Below, in pieces: positions 26,034-35,255 of a DNA stretch of 64,000 nt. The notes under the pieces are model-generated. The model was given only the letters and a program-made list of their open reading frames with translations, did not search any database and had not been told where the DNA came from. Made by a program: the position numbers and the translations under genes. Position 1 is the stretch's first letter; each line of letters opens with the position of its first letter. The stretch covers positions 186,001 through 250,000 of the forward strand of contig CAWBOY010000004.1 of the NCBI GenBank assembly GCA_963790585.1, in the 5' to 3' direction. Source of the stretch: CAWBOY01 sp963790585. GTDB lineage: Bacteria > Planctomycetota > Planctomycetia > Gemmatales > Gemmataceae.

Positions 26034-26921
26034 ATGTCCCACTCGTCTGATTCCTTCACACTCGGCTTGATCCAGATGCGTTGCCAGTCGAGTCCAGCGG
26101 ATAATCTCGACCGTGCTGTCACTCGTATTCATAGTGCTGCCGAGCGCAGGGCGCAGGTCATTTGTTTGCAAGAATTATTTCGATCCCTTTATTTTTGCCA
26201 ACGTCAATCTCCTGAGATTTTCGACCTCGCGGAACCGATACCCGGGCCGTCTACCGAGCGCCTGGCGCGCACGGCCAAGGAGACCGGCACCGTCGTTGTC
26301 GGTTCGCTGTTCGAGCGGCGAGCGCCGGGCGTTTATCACAACACGGCCGTTATCCTCGGTCCCAAGGGGGACTTGCTCGGGCTCTATCGCAAGATGCATA
26401 TTCCCGACGATCCGTTGTTCTTTGAAAAGTATTACTTCACGCCCGGCGACCTGGGATTTCGTGTTTTTGACACACCGTTCGCGAGCATTGGCATCCTTGT
26501 CTGCTGGGATCAATGGTTTCCGGAGGCGGCTCGGCTGACCGCGCTTCAGGGTGCCGAGGTGCTGATCTACCCGACCGCCATCGGCTGGCATCCGCGTGAA
26601 AAAGCAGAGTCTGGCGCTGCCCAGCGCGAGGCGTGGCAACTTATGCAGCGGGCTCACGCGATCGCCAATGGCGTGTATGTCGCCGCGATCAATCGCGTCG
26701 GGCATGAACAGATCATCGGCGAAGGGATCGAGTTCTGGGGCACATCGTTCGTCAGCGATCCGTTCGGCCAATTGATAGGCCAAACGTCTGTCGCCGAGGA
26801 AGAGATACTCGTCGTGAACTGTGATCGAGCGCGGATGACCGACGTGCGACGCAACTGGCCCTTCTTCCGCGATCGACGCATCGACGCCTATGGCGATCTA
26901 ACGAAACGTTGGAGAGAGTAA
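26034..26921 (+). CDS. aguB: N-carbamoylputrescine amidase
   Basis: 295 residues of the carbon-nitrogen hydrolase (nitrilase) superfamily. The catalytic triad is Glu in VICLQELF, Lys in YRKMHIPDDP and Cys in GILVCWDQWFPEAARL; IYPTAIGWHP and the tail RRNWPFFRDRRIDAYGDLTK are characteristic of AguB. It converts N-carbamoylputrescine to putrescine, CO2 and ammonia in polyamine synthesis from agmatine. ATG 26034 is chosen because upstream in-frame starts fall in palindrome C1. No agmatine deiminase gene is next to it here. Confidence 0.92.
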   Translation: MSHSSDSFTLGLIQMRCQSSPADNLDRAVTRIHSAAERRAQVICLQELFRSLYFCQRQSPEIFDLAEPIPGPSTERLARTAKETGTVVVGSLFERRAPGVYHNTAVILGPKGDLLGLYRKMHIPDDPLFFEKYYFTPGDLGFRVFDTPFASIGILVCWDQWFPEAARLTALQGAEVLIYPTAIGWHPREKAESGAAQREAWQLMQRAHAIANGVYVAAINRVGHEQIIGEGIEFWGTSFVSDPFGQLIGQTSVAEEEILVVNCDRARMTDVRRNWPFFRDRRIDAYGDLTKRWRE

Positions 26922-26927
26922 GGGCGA

Positions 26928-27707
26928 TCACCAACAGGTGTATCCGCCATCGAGTACCAACACGGCCCCGGTCATGTAGGACGATGCTTCGCTCGCCAAA
27001 AATAGCGCTAACGGGCCGATCTCCTCCGGTCGACCGAGGCGGCCCATCGGAATCGCACTCACGACGTTGTCATGGAAGTCCGGTCGCTCGTTAAACCAAC
27101 GGCGATTGGGGTCAGTGAGAAACGGGCCTGGCGCAATGGCGTTGACGGTAACGCCGCGCGGGGCCCAATCGGCCGCGACCGAGCGTGTCAGGCCAAGGAG
27201 TGCCGCTTTCGCGGTTTCATAGTGACGGCCACGGATGCCGCGAAAGGCAACCAAGCCGCTGATCGACGAGATATTGATAACCCGGCCCCAGCCCCGCTCG
27301 AGCATGGCCGCGCCAAAATGTTTGGTGCATACCAAGGCGGATGTGAGATTGAGGTCGAGGAACTCTTGCCAGCGGTCCAGAGGCATCTGTTCCGTGGCCA
27401 GGTCGTCGCGTCGGCCGCCGACGTTGTTGACGAGGATGTCAACCGGGCCATGCGTTTGAAGCACCCGGTCGCAGAGCGTTTCCGCCTCGGTCGGCCGGCT
27501 AACGTCGCCGCGAACCGCAACCACTTTCCGACCTGTATAGGCCAACGAACTGCAGGCGACGTTCAGGCGTAGTTCATCGCGGCCCACCAATATCAAATCA
27601 GCACCCGCCTCTGCGAAAGCCCGAGCCATTTCAAAACCCAGGCCGCTGCTGCCTCCGGTGATCAGTGCTTTACGACCGTCGAGACGGAAGCGATCCAATA
27701 CGTTCAT
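26928..27707 (-). CDS. SDR-family oxidoreductase
   Basis: 259 residues from ATG 27707. Classical short-chain dehydrogenase: cofactor motif TGGSSGLG near residue 17, DVSRPTEA, NNVGG, catalytic Ser in INISSISGL and YETAK with the active Tyr and Lys, ending GAVLVLDGGYT. Closest by pattern to 3-oxoacyl-ACP reductase/gluconate 5-dehydrogenase-like enzymes; NAD(P)H preference and substrate cannot be read. Convergent with aguB, 6 nt between their ends. The longer start at 27767 lacks a matching family N-terminus. Confidence 0.88.
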   Translation of the reverse strand: MNVLDRFRLDGRKALITGGSSGLGFEMARAFAEAGADLILVGRDELRLNVACSSLAYTGRKVVAVRGDVSRPTEAETLCDRVLQTHGPVDILVNNVGGRRDDLATEQMPLDRWQEFLDLNLTSALVCTKHFGAAMLERGWGRVINISSISGLVAFRGIRGRHYETAKAALLGLTRSVAADWAPRGVTVNAIAPGPFLTDPNRRWFNERPDFHDNVVSAIPMGRLGRPEEIGPLALFLASEASSYMTGAVLVLDGGYTCW

Positions 27708-28251
27708 GATGCGACCTTGCTGAGACGGGCATTCATCAGCAATAGATATTGGCTGCGGCGGAGGCAACAGATGGATCAGGTGCTTGGGCGAATAGAAGCA
27801 CGCTTGAGGATCGTATAATGTTGTGAAAATGAAGAAAAAAGAGGAGCCAAAAGCGAGAGCAGATAGGAGGCGTGGCCTATCGCGTTTCGCTTCGGCTCCT
27901 CCAGCCTAGCGTCCCCTCTGGGCCGACGACGCCCGACCGACGCAGGCGGACGGGAAAGCCCGCCGGCGACAAGACACCCCAGGCGAATCGCGGGTGCCGA
28001 TCAGGGGCTGCCCCTGATACTTAACGGATGACGAAGGCGAAAAGTCTCAAATAAGATTGGGCCGTTTTGAGACAATCGCAGAGATAGCAATCGCGGTGCC
28101 GAAGTGGATGATTTTTTCTAAGAAGACAGAAGTGGTTATTTTTCAAATAGTTACAACGTGCCATCTTTCAGAGATTGTCATCAGACGTCTGAATAGCCAC
28201 TGTCGGAAATTTCGGCTACTGCCGTATTTTCCGACAGCAGCATTGGCGCGT
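27708..28251. other. Intergenic region with hairpins
   Basis: 544 nt without a convincing protein gene. It contains the possible structured RNA at 27841-28018 and, at about 28199-28238, CTGTCGGAAA paired with TTTTCCGACAG. Confidence 0.6.
27841..28018 (+). ncRNA. Possible structured RNA (strand uncertain)
   Basis: A GC-rich run with nested helices: GAGGAGCC (27841) pairs with GGCTCCTC (27894-27901), inside it AAGCGA with TCGCTT and TAGG with CCTA; then GGCGG...CCGCC near 27946-27965 and TCAGGGGCTGCCCCTGA at 28001-28017. An A/T-rich stretch (AAAATGAAGAAAAAAGAGG) lies just before. It does not match tmRNA, RNase P RNA, SRP RNA or a riboswitch that I know. It may simply be another decayed palindrome. 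Confidence 0.25.
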
Positions 28252-28877
28252 TCAAGGCAGCGCTTCACTTTGAGATCGTAGTGCTTCGCGACCATCCCCG
28301 TAGCGGCGAAAGCGCTGATAACGGAGGGCAAACGTACCATTTTTATCGAAGACATTGGCGTCGCTGCGTGACAGTCCAGCGCGACTTGCGTAATTCATCA
28401 TCGCCAACCACACGCGATCGGGTGGAATGACTCGACGAACGACGTGGTCTTGCGCCTCGGCTTCACCGACGGCTCGTAGCCGAGGAAATTCTCGTGCCAG
28501 GGAATCGTCTGGAGGACGCACGTCAAGAAGCCGGCGACCAAATAGCCGCTCATCAAGCCACAGACTGTGGCCCCACCCTGCTGAATCAAACCGGGAAAGA
28601 CGATTTCGGTTGGTGCAATTTCGTTGGTGATAAAGCGCAGAGACAAAAGCGTGAGACAGAACAACGCCACCATGCTTAGGCTATCTTCGTAGCCTTGGAC
28701 GAACGTCTGGCGCGTGTAGTCTTCCATCGCTCGAGTCAATGGTTCGAAGTAATTAAAGGTGACAATCCCGGCGAGGATGACGTTCACGAGCATCGCGAAT
28801 GCGGTCAGCAAATCAGTGTTCAAGAACGCGTAAGTCACGGCCAAGATTACCAGGAGTGTGCCGACGCCAAGGATCAT
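28252..28877 (-). CDS. CvpA-like membrane protein (frameshifted)
   Basis: About 208 residues after repair. Four membrane helices (ILGVGTLLVILAVTYAFLN, LTAFAMLVNVILAGIVTFNY, VALFCLTLLSLRFITNEIA, GGATVCGLMSGYLVAGFLTC) resemble the CvpA (colicin V production) family. A soluble tail, EAEAQDHVVRRVIPPDRVWL...RSDANVFDKNGTFALRYQRF, continues in another frame; one missing base near 28466-28470 joins them. Planctomycete CvpA-like proteins commonly carry such a tail. The exact function of the family is unclear. Confidence 0.72.
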
Positions 28878-28927
28878 GTGCGCACCGTGAAAAAACGAGT
28901 GAGGCGGCTTAGGACATCAGAGAAGGT

Positions 28928-29080
28928 TGTGGCGGCATGTTTTCAACGTGCCGGAGTCGTGGCCGGGGTCGGTACTCTGACCCCGGTTCTGAGGAGCCGT
29001 TCGGAGCGCTCCGGGGTCGGAGTGCCGACCCCGGCCACGATATAGCAACGAATCGGCATGTTGAACACGTACCGCCACGA
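28928..29080 (+). repeat. Composite palindrome: family A copy A4 nested in a second palindrome
   Basis: Core A4 (about 28956-29039): CGTGGCCGGGGTCGGTACTC mirrored by GGGGTCGGAGTGCCGACCCC and GGCCACG. Outside it, GTGGCGGCATGTTTTCAACG (28929) faces CGGCATGTTGAACACGTACC-GCCAC (to 29079). The outer motif is the one that also forms the small hairpin beside A1 at 13200. It lies at the 3' side of the GspE gene. Confidence 0.87.
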
Positions 29081-29102
29081 CCTTTGGAGAAAAACAGCTC
29101 CC

Positions 29103-30969
29103 TTATTTACAGACCCGCAGCAATTCTTGCACCGACGTATCGCCGTCGATCACCTGGCGTAGGCCGTCTTCTTGCAGATAGACCATGCCGTTCTTGACGG
29201 CTTCGGCCTTGATGGCGTTGGGATTGCAACCATCATGGATCAATTCACGAATTTTGTCCGTAATCACGAGCAGCTCGAATACGCCGCTTCGACCGCGATA
29301 GCCTGTGCCGCCGCATTGTTTGCAGCGGGTGGTCTCAGCGCCCGCTTTGTCTGCTTCGGCCGGCGGGCGATAGAAATAGCGAATCTTGTCGGCCGGGAGG
29401 TTTGCCTTGCGTAGCACGTCGGCATTCGGCTTGTACTTTTGCTTGCATTTGGGACAGAGGACGCGAACGAGTCGTTGGCCCAAAATGCCGCTGACGGCGT
29501 TTGAAATCAATGAGGGAGCGACGCCGAGATCGACGAGGCGATTCAACGCGGTCACCGTGTCGTTGGCGTGCAAGGTCGTGAACACCATATGACCGGTTTG
29601 AGCGGCTTGACAGGCGATTTCCGCCGTCTCATTATCGCGGATTTCGCCGACGTAGATCACGTCCGGATCTTGCCGCAAGATGCTTCGAAGTTCCGAAGCA
29701 AAGGTCTTGCCCGCTTTTGGATTGATTTCGATCTGCGTGCAGTTGTCGATCTGATATTCGACCGGGTTTTCGAGCGTGATGACGTTTTTGGTGTATCGGT
29801 CAATTTCGGACAGGCAGGCGTAAAGCGTGGTACTCTTGCCTGAGCCGGTCGGGCCGCAGACGATGAACATGCCGTGAGGCTGCCCAGCAAGAGCGCGAAC
29901 CTGTTCGCGGATCTTGTCACGCATACCGATTTGACCGAGATCGTTGACAGCTTTGGAACGGTCCAAAAGCCGCATGACCATCTTTTCACCCGAAACGCTG
30001 CCCGCGGTCGCGACGCGGAAATCGATGGAACGAGTTCCCGATTTCGATTTGCCCGAATCGTCTTGGATTTCGGCGGAGAAGCTGCCGTCCTGTGGCTTGC
30101 GTTTTTCGGTGATATCCAGGTCCGCGAGGACCTTGAAAATGTTGAGCATGGAGTCGCCCATGCTTCGACTATAGGGCTCGCCCGCGGTCATGATGCCATC
30201 AATGCGGAAGCGCACGGTGAGGGCTTCCTTGGTCGGCTCCATGTGAATATCCGTGGCCCGTAAGGTGACGGCTTCGTGGATCAGTTCCAGGGCGGCTCGG
30301 TAACCCGGTGAGCTTTCGGCCTTTTTCACACCCTTGAGAACGCCGCCCTTGAGGCCACTTTTGCTGATAAGCTTTACCGGGATCGGCTCACCCGAATCGC
30401 CTTCTTCGCCGTCGGCCATCGGAATTCGGAACCAGCGATTCGCCAGCTGACGGACGTGGAGAGACGTCAATACGCGATCTTCTTTATCAACCAGGCTGAT
30501 CACGTCGGCCGCTGTACATGGCTGTCGGTCCGAGACAGCAGATGACCAGCAATGGAAAATTGAGCAATGAAAACGGGACCATCCACGAGAAGACGAGCCC
30601 CAAGGCCCCGCAGCCGAATACAAAGCCATTCCAATACTCGGTAGGCTGTTTGAGCTCGCGTGAGTCCATGTCGACCCACCAGCACAGGCGTACCCAGAGT
30701 AAAAAGACCCCAAGAAACGCTAGGAATTTGAGCGGATGGTAATAGCCACCCTCGCCGCGCGGCATTGACTCAGCCGCAAGCAAAATCGTCGGCAGCAGCA
30801 ACAGACTCGTCAACGCGATTACAAATGTGGCAAGAGTTCCGGTGAACCGCGCCTTCACCGCGCGCGGTTCGCCAGACCGGCGCCGGACCGGGGGAACATC
30901 AGGCCTAGCAGCTGTGTTCATCCCTACCCTCATGAAAGTTAAGCTTGCTGTCAGCGCACTTGGACGCAT
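29103..30969 (-). CDS. GspE/PilB-type secretion ATPase with membrane N-terminus (frameshifted)
   Basis: About 621 residues when repaired. The first 150 residues hold three to four membrane helices (FVIALTSLLLLPTILLAAES, KFLAFLGVFLLWVRLCWWV, NGFVFGCGALGLVFSWMVPF). Then comes a type II secretion/type IV pilus assembly ATPase: ATDIHMEPTKEALTVRFRID, Walker A CGPTGSGKSTTL, Asp box DPDVIYVGEIRDNETAEIA, His box TGHMVFTTLHANDT, and a zinc site CPKCKQKYK...CKQCGGTGYRGR. The ATG overlaps the pilT stop (TAATG). A one-base shift near 30509-30515 separates the membrane part from the ATPase. A start at 30921 is also possible. Confidence 0.87.
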
Positions 30970-32138
30970 TACAGAATACCGGCAGTCGAGACCTTGATAC
31001 CCTTCAGCATCATCTTGAACTGTTCAGGATTCGTCGACACTTCAAGAGCCGTGGCCTTGTCGATATCGCCGCGTTCCACCAGCTGACGCAGGTTTTCGTT
31101 GAAATCAATCATACCTTCCTGGTAGCTCATGCGGATGACGTCGATCAACTTGCTATCTTCCGCTTCACTGATCAGCTTGCGAACGATCGGGTTTACGATC
31201 AATATTTCATTCGTGGGCACGCGACCTTTCTTTAATCCCTTGAGAAGCTTTTGCGCCACAACTGCTTTGAGGTTGTTCGCCATGGCTTGGCGGATGGCAT
31301 TGTGCTTATCGGGAGTAAAGAGATCGAGGATACGATTAATCGTCGTGCCCGCACTCGAAGCATGGATCGTACCGAACACCAAGTGGCCGGTTTCAGCGGC
31401 GTGAATCGCGGCCTCGAACGTTTCGATGTCGCGCAACTCACCGACGAGGATCACATCCGGATCTTGACGGACGGCGTCCTTGAGGGCCTTATGCCAGCCC
31501 ATCGAATCGAGGCCGATTTCACGCTGGTTGATTACCGATTTCTTGTCGACAAAGGTAAATTCGATCGGGTCCTCAACGGTCAGTATGTGCAACGGTTCGC
31601 GTTCGTTCAAGTAATCGATCATTGATGCGATTGTCGTCGATTTGCCGGAGCCGGTGACGCCAGCCAGGATCACGAGACCTTCGGAAAACAGGCAGAGCTT
31701 CTCGATGGCGTCGGGCAAGCCGAGATTTTTGAAATTGGGGATGCTCGTATTGACGCGCCGTGATACCAGCGAGAGCCGACCGCGCTGCTTGAACAAGCTC
31801 ACGCGAAAACGGCACTCGTCCTGCCCGACGACGTAAGAAAAGTCGACGCCGCCTTCTTCATCGAGGATCTTCCGTTGGCGCGTGTTGAGATGCGGCAAAA
31901 AGAGCCGCTCCATGTCTTCATTCGTTAATGGCCGCATATCGACGCGGCGAATGTCGCCCTTGAGGCGCATCATCGGTGGCTGGCCGACCTTAAGATGCAA
32001 ATCCGACGCTTCATGCTTCATAACCATGCGAAAAAGCTTATTGCATTCCGGCTCTTTCGCGCGTGGCTCGGCGGGAATCGGCGGGATAACGTCGGCATCG
32101 ACTTGAACGACATCAGGAGCGGGAGCGGCGGTGGCCAT
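30969..32138 (-). CDS. pilT: Type IV pilus twitching ATPase PilT
   Basis: 389 residues. An N-terminal extension of about 30 residues precedes the PAS-like domain (MVMKHEASDLHLKVGQPPMM) and the AAA-type core: Walker A GVTGSGKSTT, Asp box RQDPDVILVGELRDIETFEA, His box ETGHLVFGTIHASSAGTT, and the C-terminal AIRQAMANNLKAVVAQKLL that typifies PilT. It powers pilus retraction. It overlaps the downstream GspE/PilB-type gene by one base, so the two antagonistic motors are probably made from one transcript. Confidence 0.94.
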   Translation of the reverse strand: MATAAPAPDVVQVDADVIPPIPAEPRAKEPECNKLFRMVMKHEASDLHLKVGQPPMMRLKGDIRRVDMRPLTNEDMERLFLPHLNTRQRKILDEEGGVDFSYVVGQDECRFRVSLFKQRGRLSLVSRRVNTSIPNFKNLGLPDAIEKLCLFSEGLVILAGVTGSGKSTTIASMIDYLNEREPLHILTVEDPIEFTFVDKKSVINQREIGLDSMGWHKALKDAVRQDPDVILVGELRDIETFEAAIHAAETGHLVFGTIHASSAGTTINRILDLFTPDKHNAIRQAMANNLKAVVAQKLLKGLKKGRVPTNEILIVNPIVRKLISEAEDSKLIDVIRMSYQEGMIDFNENLRQLVERGDIDKATALEVSTNPEQFKMMLKGIKVSTAGIL

Positions 32139-32168
32139 TTTTAAGGTTCTCCTAATCGATCGGACGGT

Positions 32169-32960
32169 TCAAAGGCGGATTGGCACGCCGCGCCCGGCGA
32201 GATAAGCCTTGGTCGCGGGGATGCCATATTCGTCGTAGTGAAAAATACTAGCCGCGAGGGCGGCATCCGCTTTACCTTGCGTCAACACCTCATACAAGTG
32301 TTCGGGGCAGCCAGCGCCGCCGCTAGCGACGACGGGGATCCGAACCGCCTCCGACACCGCGCTGGTGATCGGAAGATCATACCCTGCCTTGGTCCCGTCC
32401 GCATCCATCGATGTTAGAACAATCTCGCCAGCTCCGAGTTGTTCCACCTTCTTGGCCCAAGGAACCGCCTCAAGCCCCGTCGGCTTCCGCCCGCCGTTAA
32501 TGTGTACTTCCCAGATTTCGCGGTCCCCCTCGCCGGCCTTGCCAGTGGCCGTGCGATAAACGCGCCGCGGATCTATGTTGACGACCGTGGCACAGCGACC
32601 AAACCGACCTGAGATCGCAGTAATCAACTCCGGGTTTAACACCGCGGCCGAGTTCAGGCTGACTTTCTCCGCCCCGGCCTGAATGAGCAACGTAGCGTCT
32701 TCGAGAGTGCGAATCCCACCGCCTACAGTGAACGGCATAAAGAGCTGTTCCGCCACACGCCGAACCATATCCAGCAGAATCGCCCGGCCTTCGTGGCTGG
32801 CGTTGATATCGAGGAATACAAGCTCGTCCGCACCCTGTTCCTCGTAGCGTCGCGCCACCTCGACCGGATCGCCTGCGTCGCGCAAGTGCAAAAAATTGAC
32901 GCCCTTGACCACACGGCCATCTTTTACGTCAAGACAGGGAATGATTCGTTTTGTCAGCAT
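32169..32960 (-). CDS. hisF: Imidazole glycerol phosphate synthase cyclase subunit HisF
   Basis: 263 residues from ATG 32960 (MLTKRIIPCLDVKDGRVVKG, the family N-terminus with the catalytic Asp). TIM barrel with VFLDINASHEGR, PFTVGGGIRTLEDA, VVNIDPRRVYRT, ILTSMDADGTKAGYDL-like segment with the second catalytic Asp, and VVASGGAGCPEHLY. It makes IGP and AICAR in histidine synthesis, together with HisH, which is not in this window. Thirty nucleotides separate its stop from pilT downstream; a functional link is not apparent. Confidence 0.96.
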   Translation of the reverse strand: MLTKRIIPCLDVKDGRVVKGVNFLHLRDAGDPVEVARRYEEQGADELVFLDINASHEGRAILLDMVRRVAEQLFMPFTVGGGIRTLEDATLLIQAGAEKVSLNSAAVLNPELITAISGRFGRCATVVNIDPRRVYRTATGKAGEGDREIWEVHINGGRKPTGLEAVPWAKKVEQLGAGEIVLTSMDADGTKAGYDLPITSAVSEAVRIPVVASGGAGCPEHLYEVLTQGKADAALAASIFHYDEYGIPATKAYLAGRGVPIRL

Positions 32961-33100
32961 GGGCGACGCGAGTCTTTCTGGGGAGAGCTGTTTGCTTATT
33001 TTTAATGTACTTATTAGGCGCGAAGTGGTCAACGGGTCGGGTATCCCGGAACATGCTCAGAGTATTACCGAATTCTTTAAGGCTATCAGCGCCCTTGCCG

Positions 33101-33162
33101 TAGCTGCATTCGCCAGAATGCAATAGCGCTCGACGGACTGCCGCATTCTGCCGAATGCGGCT
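33101..33162 (+). repeat. Two short hairpins between divergent genes
   Basis: TGCATTCGCCAGAATGCA (about 33104-33121) and GCCGCATTCTGCCGAATGCGGC (about 33140-33161) share the ATTC/GAAT core. They lie between hisF and the exported protein gene; regulatory meaning unknown. Confidence 0.6.
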
Positions 33163-33245
33163 TCAAATACAGGCCTAAAGGGCGTAGGATGGTCATTGTC
33201 CAGAGTCACGCTCTTTTTAGTCTCAGCACTCGACGGAGACACGCG

Positions 33246-33812
33246 ATGGCATCGGTTCGGCTTCTCTTTTTTCTATGTGTCGGAGCGTTGACGGTTCCCG
33301 CGTTCGCGGATGTGCCGATCGTTTCCGGAGTCGCCGAAGGCAAACGGCCGGGGCCCTATTCGTCGCTCGTCTCCGTTGGGACCGATCGTGGCAAATCCCA
33401 TTGCTTCGTCTGTGAGGCCGCGGATCGACCGATTGTCATCGTTTTCGCGCGCAAGCTCGACGAGCCGGTGGGTAAACTGACCCAACTCCTTGATAAAGCC
33501 TTGTCCGAGCACAAAAAAGAAGAGCTACGGGCATGGGTGACATTTCTCAATGACGACCAGGCGGCTTTCGACCCAAAAGTCGTCGACTGGTCCCGGAAGT
33601 ATGGCCTGCGCAACGTTCCGGTTTCTGTCTTTGAAGACGTGGATGGGCCGCCCAGCTATAAGCTGCATAAAGATGCCGAAGTAACGGTCCTGCTCTCCGT
33701 CAAACAAAAGGTGCGGAAAAACTTCACGTTCCGTGACAAGGAATTGACGAATAAAAAGATCGACGAAGTAGCCAAAGCCCTCAGCGCGATGTTGTCCGAT
33801 GTGCCGAAGTGA
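33246..33812 (+). CDS. Exported thioredoxin-like protein
   Basis: 188 residues from ATG 33246: signal peptide (LLFFLCVGALTVPAFAD), then a thioredoxin-like fold with CFVC as a possible redox CxxC (GKSHCFVCEAADRPIVIVFA), a ring of short strands and helices and YGLRNVPVSVFEDVDGPPSY carrying the conserved cis-Pro region. It looks like an exported planctomycete family of unknown partner. Followed by palindrome C3. Confidence 0.75.
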   Translation: MASVRLLFFLCVGALTVPAFADVPIVSGVAEGKRPGPYSSLVSVGTDRGKSHCFVCEAADRPIVIVFARKLDEPVGKLTQLLDKALSEHKKEELRAWVTFLNDDQAAFDPKVVDWSRKYGLRNVPVSVFEDVDGPPSYKLHKDAEVTVLLSVKQKVRKNFTFRDKELTNKKIDEVAKALSAMLSDVPK

Positions 33813-33822
33813 CCTCGTATTA

Positions 33823-33900
33823 CCGAGCCTGAAGTGTAAGCGAAGAGCATTATGTATTTTGAAAATGCAAAAGGCTCTTCGCTGACGCTTCAGGCTCGGT
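33823..33900 (+). repeat. Palindrome, family C relative (C3)
   Basis: CCGAGCCTGAAGTGTAAGCG and AAGAGC mirrored by GCTCTTCGCTGACGCTTCAG and GCTCGG, around an A/T-rich loop with its own TTTTGAAAA symmetry. The AGCCTGAAG/CTTCAGGCT ends resemble the ends of C1 and C2. It may terminate the upstream gene. Confidence 0.8.
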
Positions 33901-33978
33901 TCGCTATTCCCTAAGTACGGCGCCGGTTTACAATAGCCCTTGTCAGCACGACTTGTATTGTCCGATTTGAGGTCCGAC

Positions 33979-34787
33979 ATGTCCGCCAACTGGATCGTCC
34001 GCCACGGTGCGACACGCTTTTTGGGGGAATTCGACCCCGAAGGCGTCGCTTATGAGCGCGGCGATGAAGTTGTAGTCCGCAGCGAACGCGGCCTCGAACA
34101 TGCTCAAATCCTCTGCGTCGCCGAGGATCACGCTCTCGATCTCCTATCAGAGCCCACCCGTGGCCGAATCGTCCGCAAGATGACGCCCGCGGATTTCGCG
34201 GAACGACGGCGCCTCAAAGAACGCGAAGCCGTCGAACTCGAAACATCGATTCGCTTCGTCGGCGAACGCAACCTGCAAATGGAAGTGGTCGACGTCGAGC
34301 ATTTGTTCGGCGGCGAACGCATCGTCTTCTATTTCCTCGCGGAAAAGAGAGTCGACTTTCGGGATTTGGTGAAAGACCTGTGCGCGAGTATCAGACGCGG
34401 ATCGAGATGCGCCAAATCGGTGTGCGCGACGAAGCTAAGTTGCTCGCGGACTACGGCGACTGTGGCAAGCCTGTTTGCTGCAACACGCACATGAACGTCA
34501 TGCCTCCCGTCTCAATGCGGATGGCGAAGCTGCAAAAATCGACCCTGGATCCGTCCAAAATCTCAGGCAGGTGCGGCCGGCTCAAATGCTGCCTGCGCTT
34601 CGAGCAAGACGTTTACGAGGAATTTCTGACCGAGCTGCCGCCGCTGGGATCGCGTATCCTGACGGCGAAGGGGCAAGGACGCGTTCTCGCTCACGAAGTT
34701 CTGGCTCGAAAGGTATTGGTCGAGTTCGAGGACGGCCGGCGCTTGCCGGTGGCGGTCGCTGAGATTCTCACGCGGCTGGGCAACTGA
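33979..34787 (+). CDS. PSP1/RicT (YaaT) family protein (frameshifted)
   Basis: About 269 residues after repair, from ATG 33979. PSP1 C-terminal domain: YERGDEVVVRSERGLEHAQI, LVDLE-like segments and RVDFRDLVKDL-(A/V)REYQTRIEM. Then the cysteine-rich RicT signature DYGDCGKPVCCNTHM and ISGRCGRLKCCLRFE. In Bacillus RicT works with YlbF and YmcA in RNA processing and carries Fe-S clusters; the role in planctomycetes is unknown. A missing base near 34380 divides the frame. 57 nt before the Minf_1886 gene. Confidence 0.85.
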
Positions 34788-34844
34788 GAGCCTGTTTCAC
34801 AATTGACAGAACTTGCAGCCGCCACGACGATCGAGACTGGGTCC

Positions 34845-35255
34845 ATGCATCATTCCAAACTTGAAGAACTGGTAGAGCGCGATCCACGGTATGCGTATGA
34901 AGCCTACGAATTCGTTTACGCGGCCCTGGAACACACGGAGCGGCTCTTTGAGTCGAACAAATCAAAGCTCGCCGAGGATGCGGAACAGCACTTCAGCGGT
35001 CAGCAACTGCTCGAAGGGATTCGCCTGCTCGCGCTGCAAGAATTTGGCATGATGGCACGCACGGTTTTCAGAATGTGGGGTATTCAGAAGACCGACGACT
35101 TCGGCGAAATTGTGTTCAACCTTATCGAAGCCAACCTGATGAGTAAGACCGAGCGCGACGAACGAGCCGATTTTCATGAGGTCTATGACCTAGATGAGGC
35201 CCTGGTCGAACAATTCACGTTCGATTTTGAGCCGGAAAAAGAGGAGGGATTATGA
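34845..35255 (+). CDS. Minf_1886 family protein
   Basis: 136 residues from ATG 34845 (HHSKLEELVERDPRYAYEAY follows the Met). The pattern RYAYEAYEFVYAALEHTE, SGQQLLEGIRLLALQEFGMM and TDDFGEIVFNLIEANLMSKT identifies the Minf_1886 family of the Planctomycetes-Verrucomicrobia-Chlamydiae group; biochemical role unknown. The TTG at 34803 would add 14 unconserved residues. The stop overlaps the next start (ATGA), so the two are coupled. Confidence 0.85.
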   Translation: MHHSKLEELVERDPRYAYEAYEFVYAALEHTERLFESNKSKLAEDAEQHFSGQQLLEGIRLLALQEFGMMARTVFRMWGIQKTDDFGEIVFNLIEANLMSKTERDERADFHEVYDLDEALVEQFTFDFEPEKEEGL

